A stretch of 15,778 nucleotides of DNA, from positions 1 through 15,778 of the forward strand of contig CAIMEI010000052.1 of assembly GCA_903839955.1 (NCBI GenBank). Direction: 5' to 3'. The stretch is from Candidatus Falkowiibacteriota bacterium. GTDB lineage: Bacteria; Patescibacteriota; Patescibacteriia; Patescibacteriales; UBA12465. How positions within the stretch are numbered: position 1 is the stretch's first letter; each line of letters starts with the position of its first letter. The notes under the pieces are model-generated. The model was not told where the DNA came from. It was given only the letters and a program-made list of their open reading frames with translations, and ran no database searches. A program made the position numbers and the translations under genes. Positions 1-7,253 of this stretch are shown piece by piece.

Positions 1-3000
1 AAAGAAAATACCGAGCCGGTCGTTGAGCCCGCTGAACCCACCGAAGAAGATTTTTTCAAACAGAAATGGGAGGCGCTTTCTCCGGGCCAGCAAAAATTTG
101 TCCAAGATGGTTTGACCCAATTTTATTTGGACGAGGCCAAAGAAAAAGCGCGCGAGCAATTTGACCAGGAGACCAGCAAGGGTTCTGGTAATAGCTGGCG
201 TTCGCGTAACTGGAAGAAACTTACCAGGGGAGTTCGGGTGGCTAGTATGGAAAAGGATTATCTGCAAAAGGTTTCCATCAATCCTGAAGATAATATTGCT
301 TACACTGAACACCTCATCAACATTGCCCAGAGAATGGGCCAGGGAATGGAGGAGAAGGAAGGTAAGGTTTTTATTGATTATAATAACATCAAGGATTTAA
401 GCCCGGAAAACAGCCAGCTGTTTGCCAATTTCAATACTTTTGCCAATAATTTCGGCTCCTTGCCGCAGGAATGGGCTTTTGACTCCGCCAGCAAAGAAAA
501 TAGAGAGGCTTTTCAGGGGGAGAAGCGGGCGTATGAAGTTCAGCGCCGGAATTTGCTCAATGCCTTAGTGGCGGAAAAGGGTAGAACTGAAGCTTTGGAC
601 GTCGTTAATAATATTGATGCGCAAGTGGCTCTCCGGCAGTTTATCATTAATAACCCTGAGGCGAGTAAGGAGTTTGCCAAAATGAAGGATAGTTCACCTT
701 GGAAGCGTTTGTTTGGCACGGTTATTGCTGAAAGAGGAATGATGACGGCGGCCGGTGCTTCTTCCCGCGGAGCTTTGAAATTAGCCACTTTTCTGGGTGC
801 GGTTGGCGCCGGTGTTTCTGTGGTGGCTTTGCCGGTGATTGCTGGCACGGTCGGCGCCTGGCGCGGCTGGGCGAGAACGGATAAAAAATTCAAAGAAGGT
901 GATATCAAAGGGCGCCACCTGGAAAATGATCCGCAAAGCGGTGCGGCGCGCAAAGAAGCTCTTCGGGAATTGCAGGCGATGGTGCCGGCGAAATTTTCAG
1001 CTGACCCAGAGGAATGGTTAAAGGCGTCAACCACCACTGAAGAACAGCGAACGGCCTATTTTGAGCAGAAATCACTGGTGGATCTATATAATAAAAATCA
1101 GGAAAAAAGCGAAGGGATTAAGCGTGGCAAGGATGGCGAAATCAAGAAGGTTAAAAGACTGGAGGCCAATATTTCGTCGGCCGACGATTTAACCAACAAG
1201 CTGGTTAACATGTTGAATAGTTTGGATGGTATGAGCCCTGATAGTTTTGAGAGCTATGACGCTTATGTGGCCGAGCATCAAAAAGTTAGAGCCTCGCTCA
1301 CGGCGAGAATTGATTTTTCTCAGCGCAAGCTTGATGACGGCTTGGTTAGCTTTGGCTCTGGCGAAGAAAGAACCGCGAAATTTTTGTCTTTTCAGCAGGC
1401 TTTGGCGCGAGCCGAGGTCTACGCCCAGTACTCCAATGAATCCAATGCTATTGATGCGCGCGCTCGCCATTTTCTTAACTATTTAAAGGGTGAAACTACC
1501 AGCCAGCGCCGCACCAAAAAAATTGAGGCCGCTGTTTCCGGGGCCGTGATTTCCACCGCTTTCTTCTTTGCCGGCGCGGCGGCTCGCAAAGGCATTCATC
1601 ATTTATATGAAAATGCGGTAGATTATTTTTCCGGCAGCTATAACCACGACGTCTCCACCGATGTCCTGGCCACCGGCGCACTAGGCAAATCTTTCCCAGG
1701 TTCAAATTTAAATGACACGATTCCCACTCAGCCAGCGGCTGGCGCTTCGGCGGTAGAAAATGTGAATGCCGGCAATTCTGCTGTTAGTCACGAAGATGTT
1801 ACTAATAGTAATTCCGGCAACAAAACAGTTGAGGAAGCCAAGGAGACCGTGAAAAAAACCAACACCGCCCCGAAAATAAAACACACGACACCAAAGATAA
1901 AAGTCGGCGGCAAGCCGAGCGCTAATGATTTACCGAAACACGTCGAGGCCGGTGCCGGCAAGGGAACTGATTTACCGGAAAAGATTGATGCTAATAATAA
2001 TGACGTCAATGATTTACCCGGAAGAACCACGCCGGAAAACCTGGATGATGAATTAACCAAAGAGATTAAGAAAATTCCGGGCATGGATGGTAGAACTCCC
2101 ACAATTCCCAATAATCCTTTTGGTCGGCCGCCAGTAGAGCCGCAAGGCACAATGGTTGGTGTGCCCGAAGATCATAGCTTTGATTTGCCAGGAAAAACCA
2201 CGCCTGAAGGCTTGAGCACCGATTTCGATGAAGATGCTGGGAGAATCCCTTCTCTGGATGGTCAAAATGATAATATCACGGTGCCAAATAACGCCGATTT
2301 AACTCCCAAAGTGGTGGCGGGCTCTGACGGTCTGGGCGCTCAGCACGAAACCGTCGCTGGCAATTTGAATAATCGGGTCAGTAATATTCCGAGCATGGAC
2401 GGTCGAACAGGCGGCTTGCCTTTTGGCACCCCCGGAGAAGATGTGGATATTCCCGCCAACGTTAACGCTGACGTTTTACCGCAAGGCACGATGGTCGGTG
2501 TTCCGGAGGCCGAAGATTTTGGCGATTTGCCAAGCGGAACTAGCGTCGACGACCTCAATCAAAACTTGAATGATGAGTTGGGTAAAATCCCCGGTCTGGA
2601 TGGCCGCAATGCTAATATCGGGGTAATTAATAATGCTGATTTAACTCCGAAGGTCGGGGCAACACCAGCCGGTGGGCCAAAAATCCAGCACGAAACTATC
2701 ACCAGAGGTTTAAACAATCGCGTCAACAATATTCCGAGCATGGACGGCAAGACGCGCGCTGGCTTGCCTTTTATGGCGGGAACGGCGAACGAAGATGTTG
2801 ATTTACCGGAGAACGTGAACGCCGGTTTTAATCCCGACGAAGCCACTCCGGTCGAATTAGGCAAGGGTACTTCCGTTTTTGAAAATGCACCAACGATAGC
2901 AAGTGCCGACGACTTGCCGGCGGAAACTGGCGTGGATGATCTTAGTCAAAATTTGAATGATGAGCTGGGTAAAATTCCCGCTTTGGATGGCCAAAACGCC

Positions 3001-4182
3001 AATATCGGCGTAATTAATAATGCCGACTTAGCTCCAAAAGTAGAAACAGTTCCGGCTGGCGGTTTGGGTATCAAGCACGAAACTGTCGTTGGCAATTTAA
3101 ACAACCGCGCGAGTAATATTATTGGCATGGAAGGCAAGATGCGCGCCGGCCTACCTTTCGCCGCAGAAACTGGTGAAGAAAATGTTGACTTGCCTGAGAA
3201 TGTGAACGCCGGTTTTAATCCCGACGAAGCCACCCCGATCAATTTGGGCAAGGGCACTTCCGTTTTTGAAAATGCGCCGACGATAGTAAGCGCCGACGAC
3301 CTGCCGGCCAGCGGCGAAATTGATCCGTTGGATAACTTAAATAGTGCTAATGAACTGTCAAATATTCCAGCTAACGACAGTGCTGGTGCGGTTAAGGCCA
3401 TTACCGAAAATTTGAACACCTCAACCGGTTTTAATCCCGACGAAGCCACTCCGGTTAATTTGGGCAAGGGCACTTCCGTTTTTGAAAATGCCCAGCAAAC
3501 CGTGGTCTCTCCTGATGATTTGCCGGCCAGCGGTGAGGTTAACTCGCCGGGCAACTTAAATAGTGTTGACGACTTGCCAGCCAGTACCAACGCCAACCCG
3601 CTAGAAGATTTGAATAATAACTTACCAAATATCCCGGCTAACGATGGATCAGAAGCTTTGACTCCTGACTTGCCAGATAGCGTTACTTCGTCTTCAAATA
3701 TTCCCGCCGGCTTCAATCCCGACCAAGCAACTCCTATTGATTTAGATCACAGCGCTTCGGTATTCAATAATTTGAATGACGATTATCATCCCGAGGACGA
3801 TTTTGCCGCGGAAAGCCAAAATTTATCCGAAGCCGCTAAAGCAATAGAAACTAATACCGGCAATTTGCCCCAGCACGTGGCGGAAATTGTTAATTTTAAC
3901 GACCTTAGCAAGAACGTGGCGGCCACCAATGTCGGCGGTACGATTGTGGACGGTATATATAATGGTAAGCGAGGCTTTGTTAGTCTGGATGCTTTCTTGA
4001 AAAAGTTTGAGGAGCTGAATAAGGGCTTCAAGCTGTCCGACCAAGACAAATTATCGGCGCGTGCCATCTGGGAAGAAGTCCAAAGAGACCGAGCGACTAA
4101 CTCCGTTGGCCGGCACCGAATAGTCAACGCTATGGCTGCCAACCTGGAGAAGGTAATTATGTACCGCGCAGAAAAAGGCTAA
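1..4182 (+). CDS. Giant repeat-rich membrane protein, 5'-truncated by window edge
   Basis: I do not recognise this family. The frame is open from base 1 (KENTEPVVEP...), so the first possible start inside the window, a TTG at 112, is almost certainly internal and the true start lies upstream; 1393 codons are visible. A mostly helical, charged N-terminal part is followed by a hydrophobic segment at about nt 772-858 (LGAVGAGVSVVALPVIAG). Next comes a basic, partly coiled ~220-residue stretch, then a second hydrophobic segment at about nt 1525-1590 (SGAVISTAFFFAGAAA). Everything after that is an acidic Asp/Asn/Pro/Gly-rich tail made of repeats (DLPxx, NIPSMDG, NNADLTPKV, GFNPDEATP). A compact ~90-residue C-terminal domain (about nt 3900-4179) is not repetitive. 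Arg/Lys clustering on the loop between the two helices suggests that loop is cytoplasmic and the repeat tail is outside; this is inference. A surface or envelope structural role is possible but unproven. Confidence 0.85.
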   Translation, partial: KENTEPVVEPAEPTEEDFFKQKWEALSPGQQKFVQDGLTQFYLDEAKEKAREQFDQETSKGSGNSWRSRNWKKLTRGVRVASMEKDYLQKVSINPEDNIAYTEHLINIAQRMGQGMEEKEGKVFIDYNNIKDLSPENSQLFANFNTFANNFGSLPQEWAFDSASKENREAFQGEKRAYEVQRRNLLNALVAEKGRTEALDVVNNIDAQVALRQFIINNPEASKEFAKMKDSSPWKRLFGTVIAERGMMTAAGASSRGALKLATFLGAVGAGVSVVALPVIAGTVGAWRGWARTDKKFKEGDIKGRHLENDPQSGAARKEALRELQAMVPAKFSADPEEWLKASTTTEEQRTAYFEQKSLVDLYNKNQEKSEGIKRGKDGEIKKVKRLEANISSADDLTNKLVNMLNSLDGMSPDSFESYDAYVAEHQKVRASLTARIDFSQRKLDDGLVSFGSGEERTAKFLSFQQALARAEVYAQYSNESNAIDARARHFLNYLKGETTSQRRTKKIEAAVSGAVISTAFFFAGAAARKGIHHLYENAVDYFSGSYNHDVSTDVLATGALGKSFPGSNLNDTIPTQPAAGASAVENVNAGNSAVSHEDVTNSNSGNKTVEEAKETVKKTNTAPKIKHTTPKIKVGGKPSANDLPKHVEAGAGKGTDLPEKIDANNNDVNDLPGRTTPENLDDELTKEIKKIPGMDGRTPTIPNNPFGRPPVEPQGTMVGVPEDHSFDLPGKTTPEGLSTDFDEDAGRIPSLDGQNDNITVPNNADLTPKVVAGSDGLGAQHETVAGNLNNRVSNIPSMDGRTGGLPFGTPGEDVDIPANVNADVLPQGTMVGVPEAEDFGDLPSGTSVDDLNQNLNDELGKIPGLDGRNANIGVINNADLTPKVGATPAGGPKIQHETITRGLNNRVNNIPSMDGKTRAGLPFMAGTANEDVDLPENVNAGFNPDEATPVELGKGTSVFENAPTIASADDLPAETGVDDLSQNLNDELGKIPALDGQNANIGVINNADLAPKVETVPAGGLGIKHETVVGNLNNRASNIIGMEGKMRAGLPFAAETGEENVDLPENVNAGFNPDEATPINLGKGTSVFENAPTIVSADDLPASGEIDPLDNLNSANELSNIPANDSAGAVKAITENLNTSTGFNPDEATPVNLGKGTSVFENAQQTVVSPDDLPASGEVNSPGNLNSVDDLPASTNANPLEDLNNNLPNIPANDGSEALTPDLPDSVTSSSNIPAGFNPDQATPIDLDHSASVFNNLNDDYHPEDDFAAESQNLSEAAKAIETNTGNLPQHVAEIVNFNDLSKNVAATNVGGTIVDGIYNGKRGFVSLDAFLKKFEELNKGFKLSDQDKLSARAIWEEVQRDRATNSVGRHRIVNAMAANLEKVIMYRAEKG
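2230..3760 (+). repeat. Intragenic repeat array in the giant membrane protein
   Basis: Homologous modules start near 2230, 2572, 2959 and 3349. The steps are 342, 387 and 390 bp (114, 129 and 130 codons), so all keep the frame. A full module reads, in order: DELGKIP-LDG-NANIGV, NNADL-PKV, HET-LNNR-NI-MDG, RAGLPF, DLPENVNA, GFNPDEATP, LGKGTSVFENA, ADDLPA. Later copies are progressively shortened. The GFNPDEATP block occurs at 2824, 3211 and 3427, and in degenerate form at 3709. A PQGTMVGVPE block occurs twice, near 2140 and 2480. Protein-level periodicity in a coding frame excludes a CRISPR or non-coding satellite reading. Confidence 0.85.
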
Positions 4183-4200
4183 ATTTGATAAAATATCAGC

Positions 4201-4230
4201 AAAAATAGGCTAAAATTAGCCTATTTTTTG
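4201..4230 (+). terminator. Rho-independent terminator after the giant gene
   Basis: A stem pairs 4201-4211 with 4218-4228 around GGCT/AGCC. The inner AA/TT can extend it, leaving a tiny loop. The right arm runs into TTTTTT. It begins 18 nt past the stop codon at 4180-4182. A tracts on the left make it symmetric, but no minus-strand gene needs it. Confidence 0.8.
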
Positions 4231-4257
4231 TTAGTGAAGAATTAGGGCGCCAAAACA

Positions 4258-4286
4258 TTGACAAAATTATGCAACTATGATATTAT
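4258..4286 (+). promoter_or_regulatory. Sigma70-type promoter of the secreted-protein gene
   Basis: A perfect -35 TTGACA (4258-4263), a 17-nt spacer, an extended -10 TG dinucleotide and a -10 TATTAT (4281-4286). The expected transcription start is near 4293, giving a leader of about 185 nt before the GTG at 4479. The spacer sequence is nearly the same as in the promoter at 14295. Confidence 0.8.
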
Positions 4287-4367
4287 ATAAGGTCAAATTG
4301 TTATTTAACAAATAAAGAGATTTTTGCAATTTAGTGCTGAAGATAAAATTTTTTCACTATTTGCTGG

Positions 4368-4422
4368 CTTGGTAGAAAAATGGAGTTTTTATCGATTATA
4401 AATACTTCGTTTTTCTGCCAAG
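4368..4422 (+). promoter_or_regulatory. Long hairpin in the 5' leader of the secreted-protein gene
   Basis: Arm 4368-4392 pairs with 4398-4422 around the 5-nt loop CGATT. Of 25 positions, 24 pair as RNA: 21 Watson-Crick and 3 G-U, with one U-U mismatch. The outer 13 bp (CTTGGTAGAAAAA with TTTTTCTGCCAAG) contain one G-U. No T tract follows, so it is not a standard terminator. It lies between the promoter at 4258 and the start at 4479. It could be a leader regulatory structure, a processing or stability element, or a small inserted palindrome. Confidence 0.6.
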
Positions 4423-4478
4423 GCGGCGGAAAATAAATTAGAAATAAATAAATTAGTAATAATCAAAAAGTTTAAACA

Positions 4479-5426
4479 GTGAAAAAATTTGCAGTATTAG
4501 TTTGTATGGTGTTAGCTGTAGCAGCTAGCGCGCAGAAAGTAACGGTAAATCTAGCCAACGCTTCGAGAAGCGAAAAAGTATGGGTTAGTATCCCCGACCT
4601 TTGGGACGGTGAATATGCCGTCATCAAAGCCGGACCGACGCCGGTTATACTGGAGAGATCCAGCATCGACATCAACAAGGTGTACGACGTAACAATCCGT
4701 TTCTCAGAATGCGGTGGTTATAGTGAGAAAACTACCACTAAAATTGGGAAGGAAATAACCTTCAAAGATCTAAGAGGCCCTTGTTTAAACGGAAATGATA
4801 AAGGGTCAGTGATTAAGAGGGAGTGTAACTGTGAAGATGACAGCACTTTTGCGGTCATCACTAACAGTTCAGCCAGTGAATTCAAGGTAAGGGACGCCGG
4901 ACCATTCCATGGCCTGACTCTTGCTCCTGGGCAGACTAGTTTGAAATGCAAAGTCGGTTTGGGAGATTTCAATTTAACCCTAGCCACCTTCCGCGACACT
5001 TCCGACAGGAAAGTGATTATCCAATCAGTGGTGACTAGATTTATAACCAAGGTTCCGTCTTGTATCTTCGTATTAGTTATAAAAGATGAAGACTTAAGCA
5101 CCAACGAAAACTTGGTGGAAAAACAGAAGTTGATCTTTTTTAACAACACGGACAGATCTATTTCTGCCGTGGACCCAATATTCAAGGGAATCAACCTAGC
5201 TTCTGGCAAGAAAGCCAAGCGGTCAGACCGAAAAGAAGTGACTGATGGTTTTATCCCGGCAACTATTGAGTTTCTTGATAATAGCGGCGTTCGTCGTCGC
5301 GTGAATATTTATAAACACATCGTCAAAGGCGATGTGTACTATGAAATTGATCAGGCAGATTTAAAACTGCCTGAGGATAAGAAATCTCAAACTAACACTT
5401 TACCAAGTAGTCACCGCAGAAGGTAA
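4479..5426 (+). CDS. Secreted protein with three divergent beta-rich repeats, unknown function
   Basis: 315 residues, family not recognised. The GTG start gives a textbook signal peptide: n-region MKK, hydrophobic core AVLVCMVLAVAA, and an ASA|Q cleavage site after residue 18. Cys9 lies in the core without a lipobox, so lipoprotein processing is unlikely. A later ATG at 4506 would lose the signal peptide's basic end. The mature part has six Cys (78, 102, 116, 118, 157, 195). It divides into three similar stretches, about residues 20-98, 122-202 and 216-293. Each opens with a hydrophobic strand plus an Asn/Ser/Thr turn (LANAS, ITNSS, FNNTD) and ends with a strand pair (VTIRF, LTLATF, ATIEF). 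The tail is basic (SSHRRR). The gene has its own promoter and terminator and no operon partner. No Shine-Dalgarno sequence is visible. Export outside the cytoplasmic membrane is confident; function is unknown. Confidence 0.85.
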   Translation: MKKFAVLVCMVLAVAASAQKVTVNLANASRSEKVWVSIPDLWDGEYAVIKAGPTPVILERSSIDINKVYDVTIRFSECGGYSEKTTTKIGKEITFKDLRGPCLNGNDKGSVIKRECNCEDDSTFAVITNSSASEFKVRDAGPFHGLTLAPGQTSLKCKVGLGDFNLTLATFRDTSDRKVIIQSVVTRFITKVPSCIFVLVIKDEDLSTNENLVEKQKLIFFNNTDRSISAVDPIFKGINLASGKKAKRSDRKEVTDGFIPATIEFLDNSGVRRRVNIYKHIVKGDVYYEIDQADLKLPEDKKSQTNTLPSSHRRR

Positions 5427-5447
5427 CTATTTCGTGAAATCATATTC

Positions 5448-5481
5448 AGGGATCCATACAACAGTGTGGGTCTCTTTTTTT
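5448..5481 (+). terminator. Rho-independent terminator after the secreted-protein gene
   Basis: A 12-bp stem pairs 5448-5459 (AGGGATCCATAC) with 5464-5475 (GTGTGGGTCTCT), including G-U pairs. The loop is AACA, and a run of T follows to 5481. It lies 21 nt after the stop codon. Confidence 0.85.
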
Positions 5482-5500
5482 GCCTAATTTTTCACGCGGA

Positions 5501-5529
5501 TTGACCGAGGGCTTTTCCTTTGCTATACT
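5501..5529 (+). promoter_or_regulatory. Promoter of the MBL-ndk-gyrA operon
   Basis: A -35 TTGACC (5501-5506), a 17-nt spacer, and an extended -10 TGC-TATACT (hexamer 5524-5529). It is the only strong promoter seen upstream of the four tightly packed genes ending at 9806. The expected leader is about 45 nt. Confidence 0.8.
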
Positions 5530-5579
5530 CAAAATAGGGTTTTAGCCCGTTTTTATTGTGAATTATTTATTGTTTTTCT

Positions 5580-6224
5580 ATGATTATTACCTGGCTTGGG
5601 CACTCCTGCTTCAAACTGCAAGACAAAACTGGCGCCGACGGCGTGACGGTCATCACTGACCCCTACGGCAAAGACACCGGCCTCAAACTTCCTTCTCTGG
5701 AAGCGGATTTGGTGACCATTAGCCACGACCATGAAGACCACAATAACGTGGCCGCCGTGAAGGGCAATCCGTTTGTGATTAGCTGTGCCGGTGAATACGA
5801 CGTCAAAGGCGTCTTCATCGAAGGCATTGATTCTTACCATGACCAGGTCAAAGGAAAAGAGCGCGGCGGCAATGTGATTTATCGTCTGGAAATTGACGAC
5901 ATCAGCGTCGCCCATTTGGGAGACCTGGGCCACGTTCTGGAAGACACCGAATTGGAAAAGCTCGTTGGCACGGACATTTTGCTGATTCCAGTCGGCGGCA
6001 AGTACACTCTGGACGCCAAATTGGCCGTGGAAGTAATTTCCCAGATTGAACCGCGCATGGTTATTCCGATGCACTATCGCCATCCTGATTTGAAATTTGA
6101 GCTGGACGACCTGGACAAGTTCATCAAGGAACTCGGCATCAAGCCGACCTATGAGGAGAAGTTAAAAATCTCCAAAAAGGACCTGCCGACTGAAGAAATG
6201 GAGTTAGTTGTTTTGAGCTTTTAA
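5580..6224 (+). CDS. MBL-fold metal-dependent hydrolase
   Basis: 214 residues, matching the short single-domain metallo-beta-lactamase-fold hydrolases (UlaG-like/Lactamase_B_3 type). The opening strand ITWLGHSCF is typical. The metal-binding HxHxDH motif is complete as HDHEDH at residues 49-54. Further candidate ligands are D115 in AHLGDLGH and H165 in IPMHYRH. GEYDV at 71-75 also fits this subgroup. The substrate cannot be read from the sequence; the protein is predicted cytoplasmic, with no signal peptide. It is the first gene of the operon, 19 nt before ndk. The ATG follows a T-rich leader with no Shine-Dalgarno sequence. The fold assignment is firm; the specific reaction is unknown. Confidence 0.88.
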   Translation: MIITWLGHSCFKLQDKTGADGVTVITDPYGKDTGLKLPSLEADLVTISHDHEDHNNVAAVKGNPFVISCAGEYDVKGVFIEGIDSYHDQVKGKERGGNVIYRLEIDDISVAHLGDLGHVLEDTELEKLVGTDILLIPVGGKYTLDAKLAVEVISQIEPRMVIPMHYRHPDLKFELDDLDKFIKELGIKPTYEEKLKISKKDLPTEEMELVVLSF

Positions 6225-6243
6225 ATTTAATTAAAATATTTTT

Positions 6244-6846
6244 ATGCCACACCCCAAGAAAGAAAAAACCCTGGTCATCTTGAAGCCAGACGCTGTTCAG
6301 CGCGGCCTGATTGGTGAACTTTTGAAGCGTTTTGAAAACACCGGCCTCAAATTAGTGGCCCTAAAAATGATGGTGCCGAGTGAAGATTTAGTTTGGAAGC
6401 ACTATAATAAAGATGACGCCTGGTTTCAATCCAAGGGCGAGAAATTAGTAGAAAACTTGAAGGCCGCCGGCCGCCCCGTGGAAAAAGAAGCCATTGAATA
6501 CGGTCGAGAAATTGTCGGTGCGCTCGTGAAATTCATGACCGCCAGCCCGGTGATCCCGATGGTTTGGGAAGGTAACCAGTCCGTGGCCATTATTAGAAAA
6601 ATTGTCGGTGGCACTGAACCAGCCACTTCCATTGTCGGCACCATTCGCGGCGACTTCACTCTCGATTCTTACGAACTAGCCAACCTGGATGATCGTGCTG
6701 TCAGAAATTTAGTGCATTGCACCGATGATCCAGCGGAATCGGAACGGGAAATTTCTTTGTGGTTCACTCCCGAAGAAGTCATCAATTATCGCCTGATTGC
6801 CGAGCAGATGCTTTACGACGTTAACCTGGACGGTCTTTTGGAATAA
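6244..6846 (+). CDS. ndk: Nucleoside diphosphate kinase, long form with insertion
   Basis: Transfers the gamma phosphate between nucleoside tri- and diphosphates through a phosphohistidine, balancing NTP and dNTP pools in the cytoplasm. The N-terminal signature TLVILKPDAVQRGLIGELL is clear. The catalytic histidine is H158 in RNLVHCTDDPAESEREI, followed by LWF. The usual family motif is HGSDS; here it is HCTDD, with Gly and both Ser changed. At 200 residues it is about 50-60 longer than ordinary bacterial Ndk. Most of the excess is an insertion at about residues 56-90, between HY and the VKFMTASPVIPMVWEG block, plus a short C-terminal tail. It sits 19 nt after the MBL gene and 6 nt before the small membrane-protein gene. 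Confidence 0.93.
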   Translation: MPHPKKEKTLVILKPDAVQRGLIGELLKRFENTGLKLVALKMMVPSEDLVWKHYNKDDAWFQSKGEKLVENLKAAGRPVEKEAIEYGREIVGALVKFMTASPVIPMVWEGNQSVAIIRKIVGGTEPATSIVGTIRGDFTLDSYELANLDDRAVRNLVHCTDDPAESEREISLWFTPEEVINYRLIAEQMLYDVNLDGLLE

Positions 6847-6852
6847 AAATTT

Positions 6853-7242
6853 ATGGCATCGGAGGCAGAAGAAAAAACTTTGGCCGAAATCAAACGGAAA
6901 AACCGTCGTTTTCTGGCTAATGTCGGAGTAATATCTTTGAGCCTGGTGATCGTGGTTTTTTGGTGTCTGAACTTGCCGCATATGTTCCAGGGCAGTCCCG
7001 TGGCCGAGTCCAAGCCAGCCGAAAAAGCCACCGATTTCAGTCAGGCCAGAAGCGATTTAGACCGCATTCTGCAGGACACGGGAAAAAAATTTGAGGACAT
7101 GAAGGATCAAAAAGAAGCGCAGAATTTGGCGGACACGATGAATCAATACGCTTCGTCGTCTCTGGCCTCTTCCTCTTTGACCACTTCCAGCGCCTCGTTA
7201 ATAAACAAAACAGCCACCGCTACTGATATTTTAAAGAAATAG
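6853..7242 (+). CDS. Small single-helix membrane protein, unknown function
   Basis: 129 residues, family not recognised. A charged N-terminal stretch (MASEAEEKTLAEIKRKNRR) precedes one hydrophobic helix at about residues 22-42 (NVGVISLSLVIVVFWCLNL). A soluble tail follows, predicted helical around 62-95 and then Ser/Thr/Ala-rich to the end. The basic residues just before the helix suggest the N-terminus is cytoplasmic and the tail is outside. It sits between ndk (6 nt) and gyrA (11 nt), so it is co-transcribed. Nothing shows a functional link to gyrase; its conservation in this position would be the main clue. Confidence 0.75.
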   Translation: MASEAEEKTLAEIKRKNRRFLANVGVISLSLVIVVFWCLNLPHMFQGSPVAESKPAEKATDFSQARSDLDRILQDTGKKFEDMKDQKEAQNLADTMNQYASSSLASSSLTTSSASLINKTATATDILKK

Positions 7243-7253
7243 CTTATTGGTTT

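Noticed and set aside
112..114. TTG at 112 as the start of the giant gene
   Set aside because: The same frame is open and protein-like from base 1, with no ribosome-binding or promoter signal near 112; the gene is cut by the window edge.
2946..3716. Minus-strand open frame of 256 codons opposite the repeat tail
   Set aside because: It is the mirror of the repeats on the plus strand, with the same periodicity and low-complexity Ser/Leu/Pro/Lys composition. It has no promoter, and the plus-strand frame continues through it with coherent domains.
2230..3760. Possible CRISPR or satellite array because of repeated DNA blocks
   Set aside because: All repeat steps are multiples of three, the units are long and degenerate, and they form one continuous protein-coding frame.
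4431..4456. Direct repeat AAATAAATTAG (4431 and 4446) as a regulatory element
   Set aside because: It lies in a very A/T-rich leader where such 11-mers arise easily; nothing else supports a function.
4479..4540. Lipoprotein signal in the secreted protein because of Cys9
   Set aside because: Cys9 is in the hydrophobic core without a lipobox (no small residues at -1 and -2), and a good ASA|Q signal peptidase I site follows.
5553..6083. Minus-strand open frame of 176 codons opposite the MBL hydrolase gene
   Set aside because: The complete HxHxDH hydrolase lies on the plus strand; the antisense composition (His/Val/Phe/Asn rich) is a shadow.
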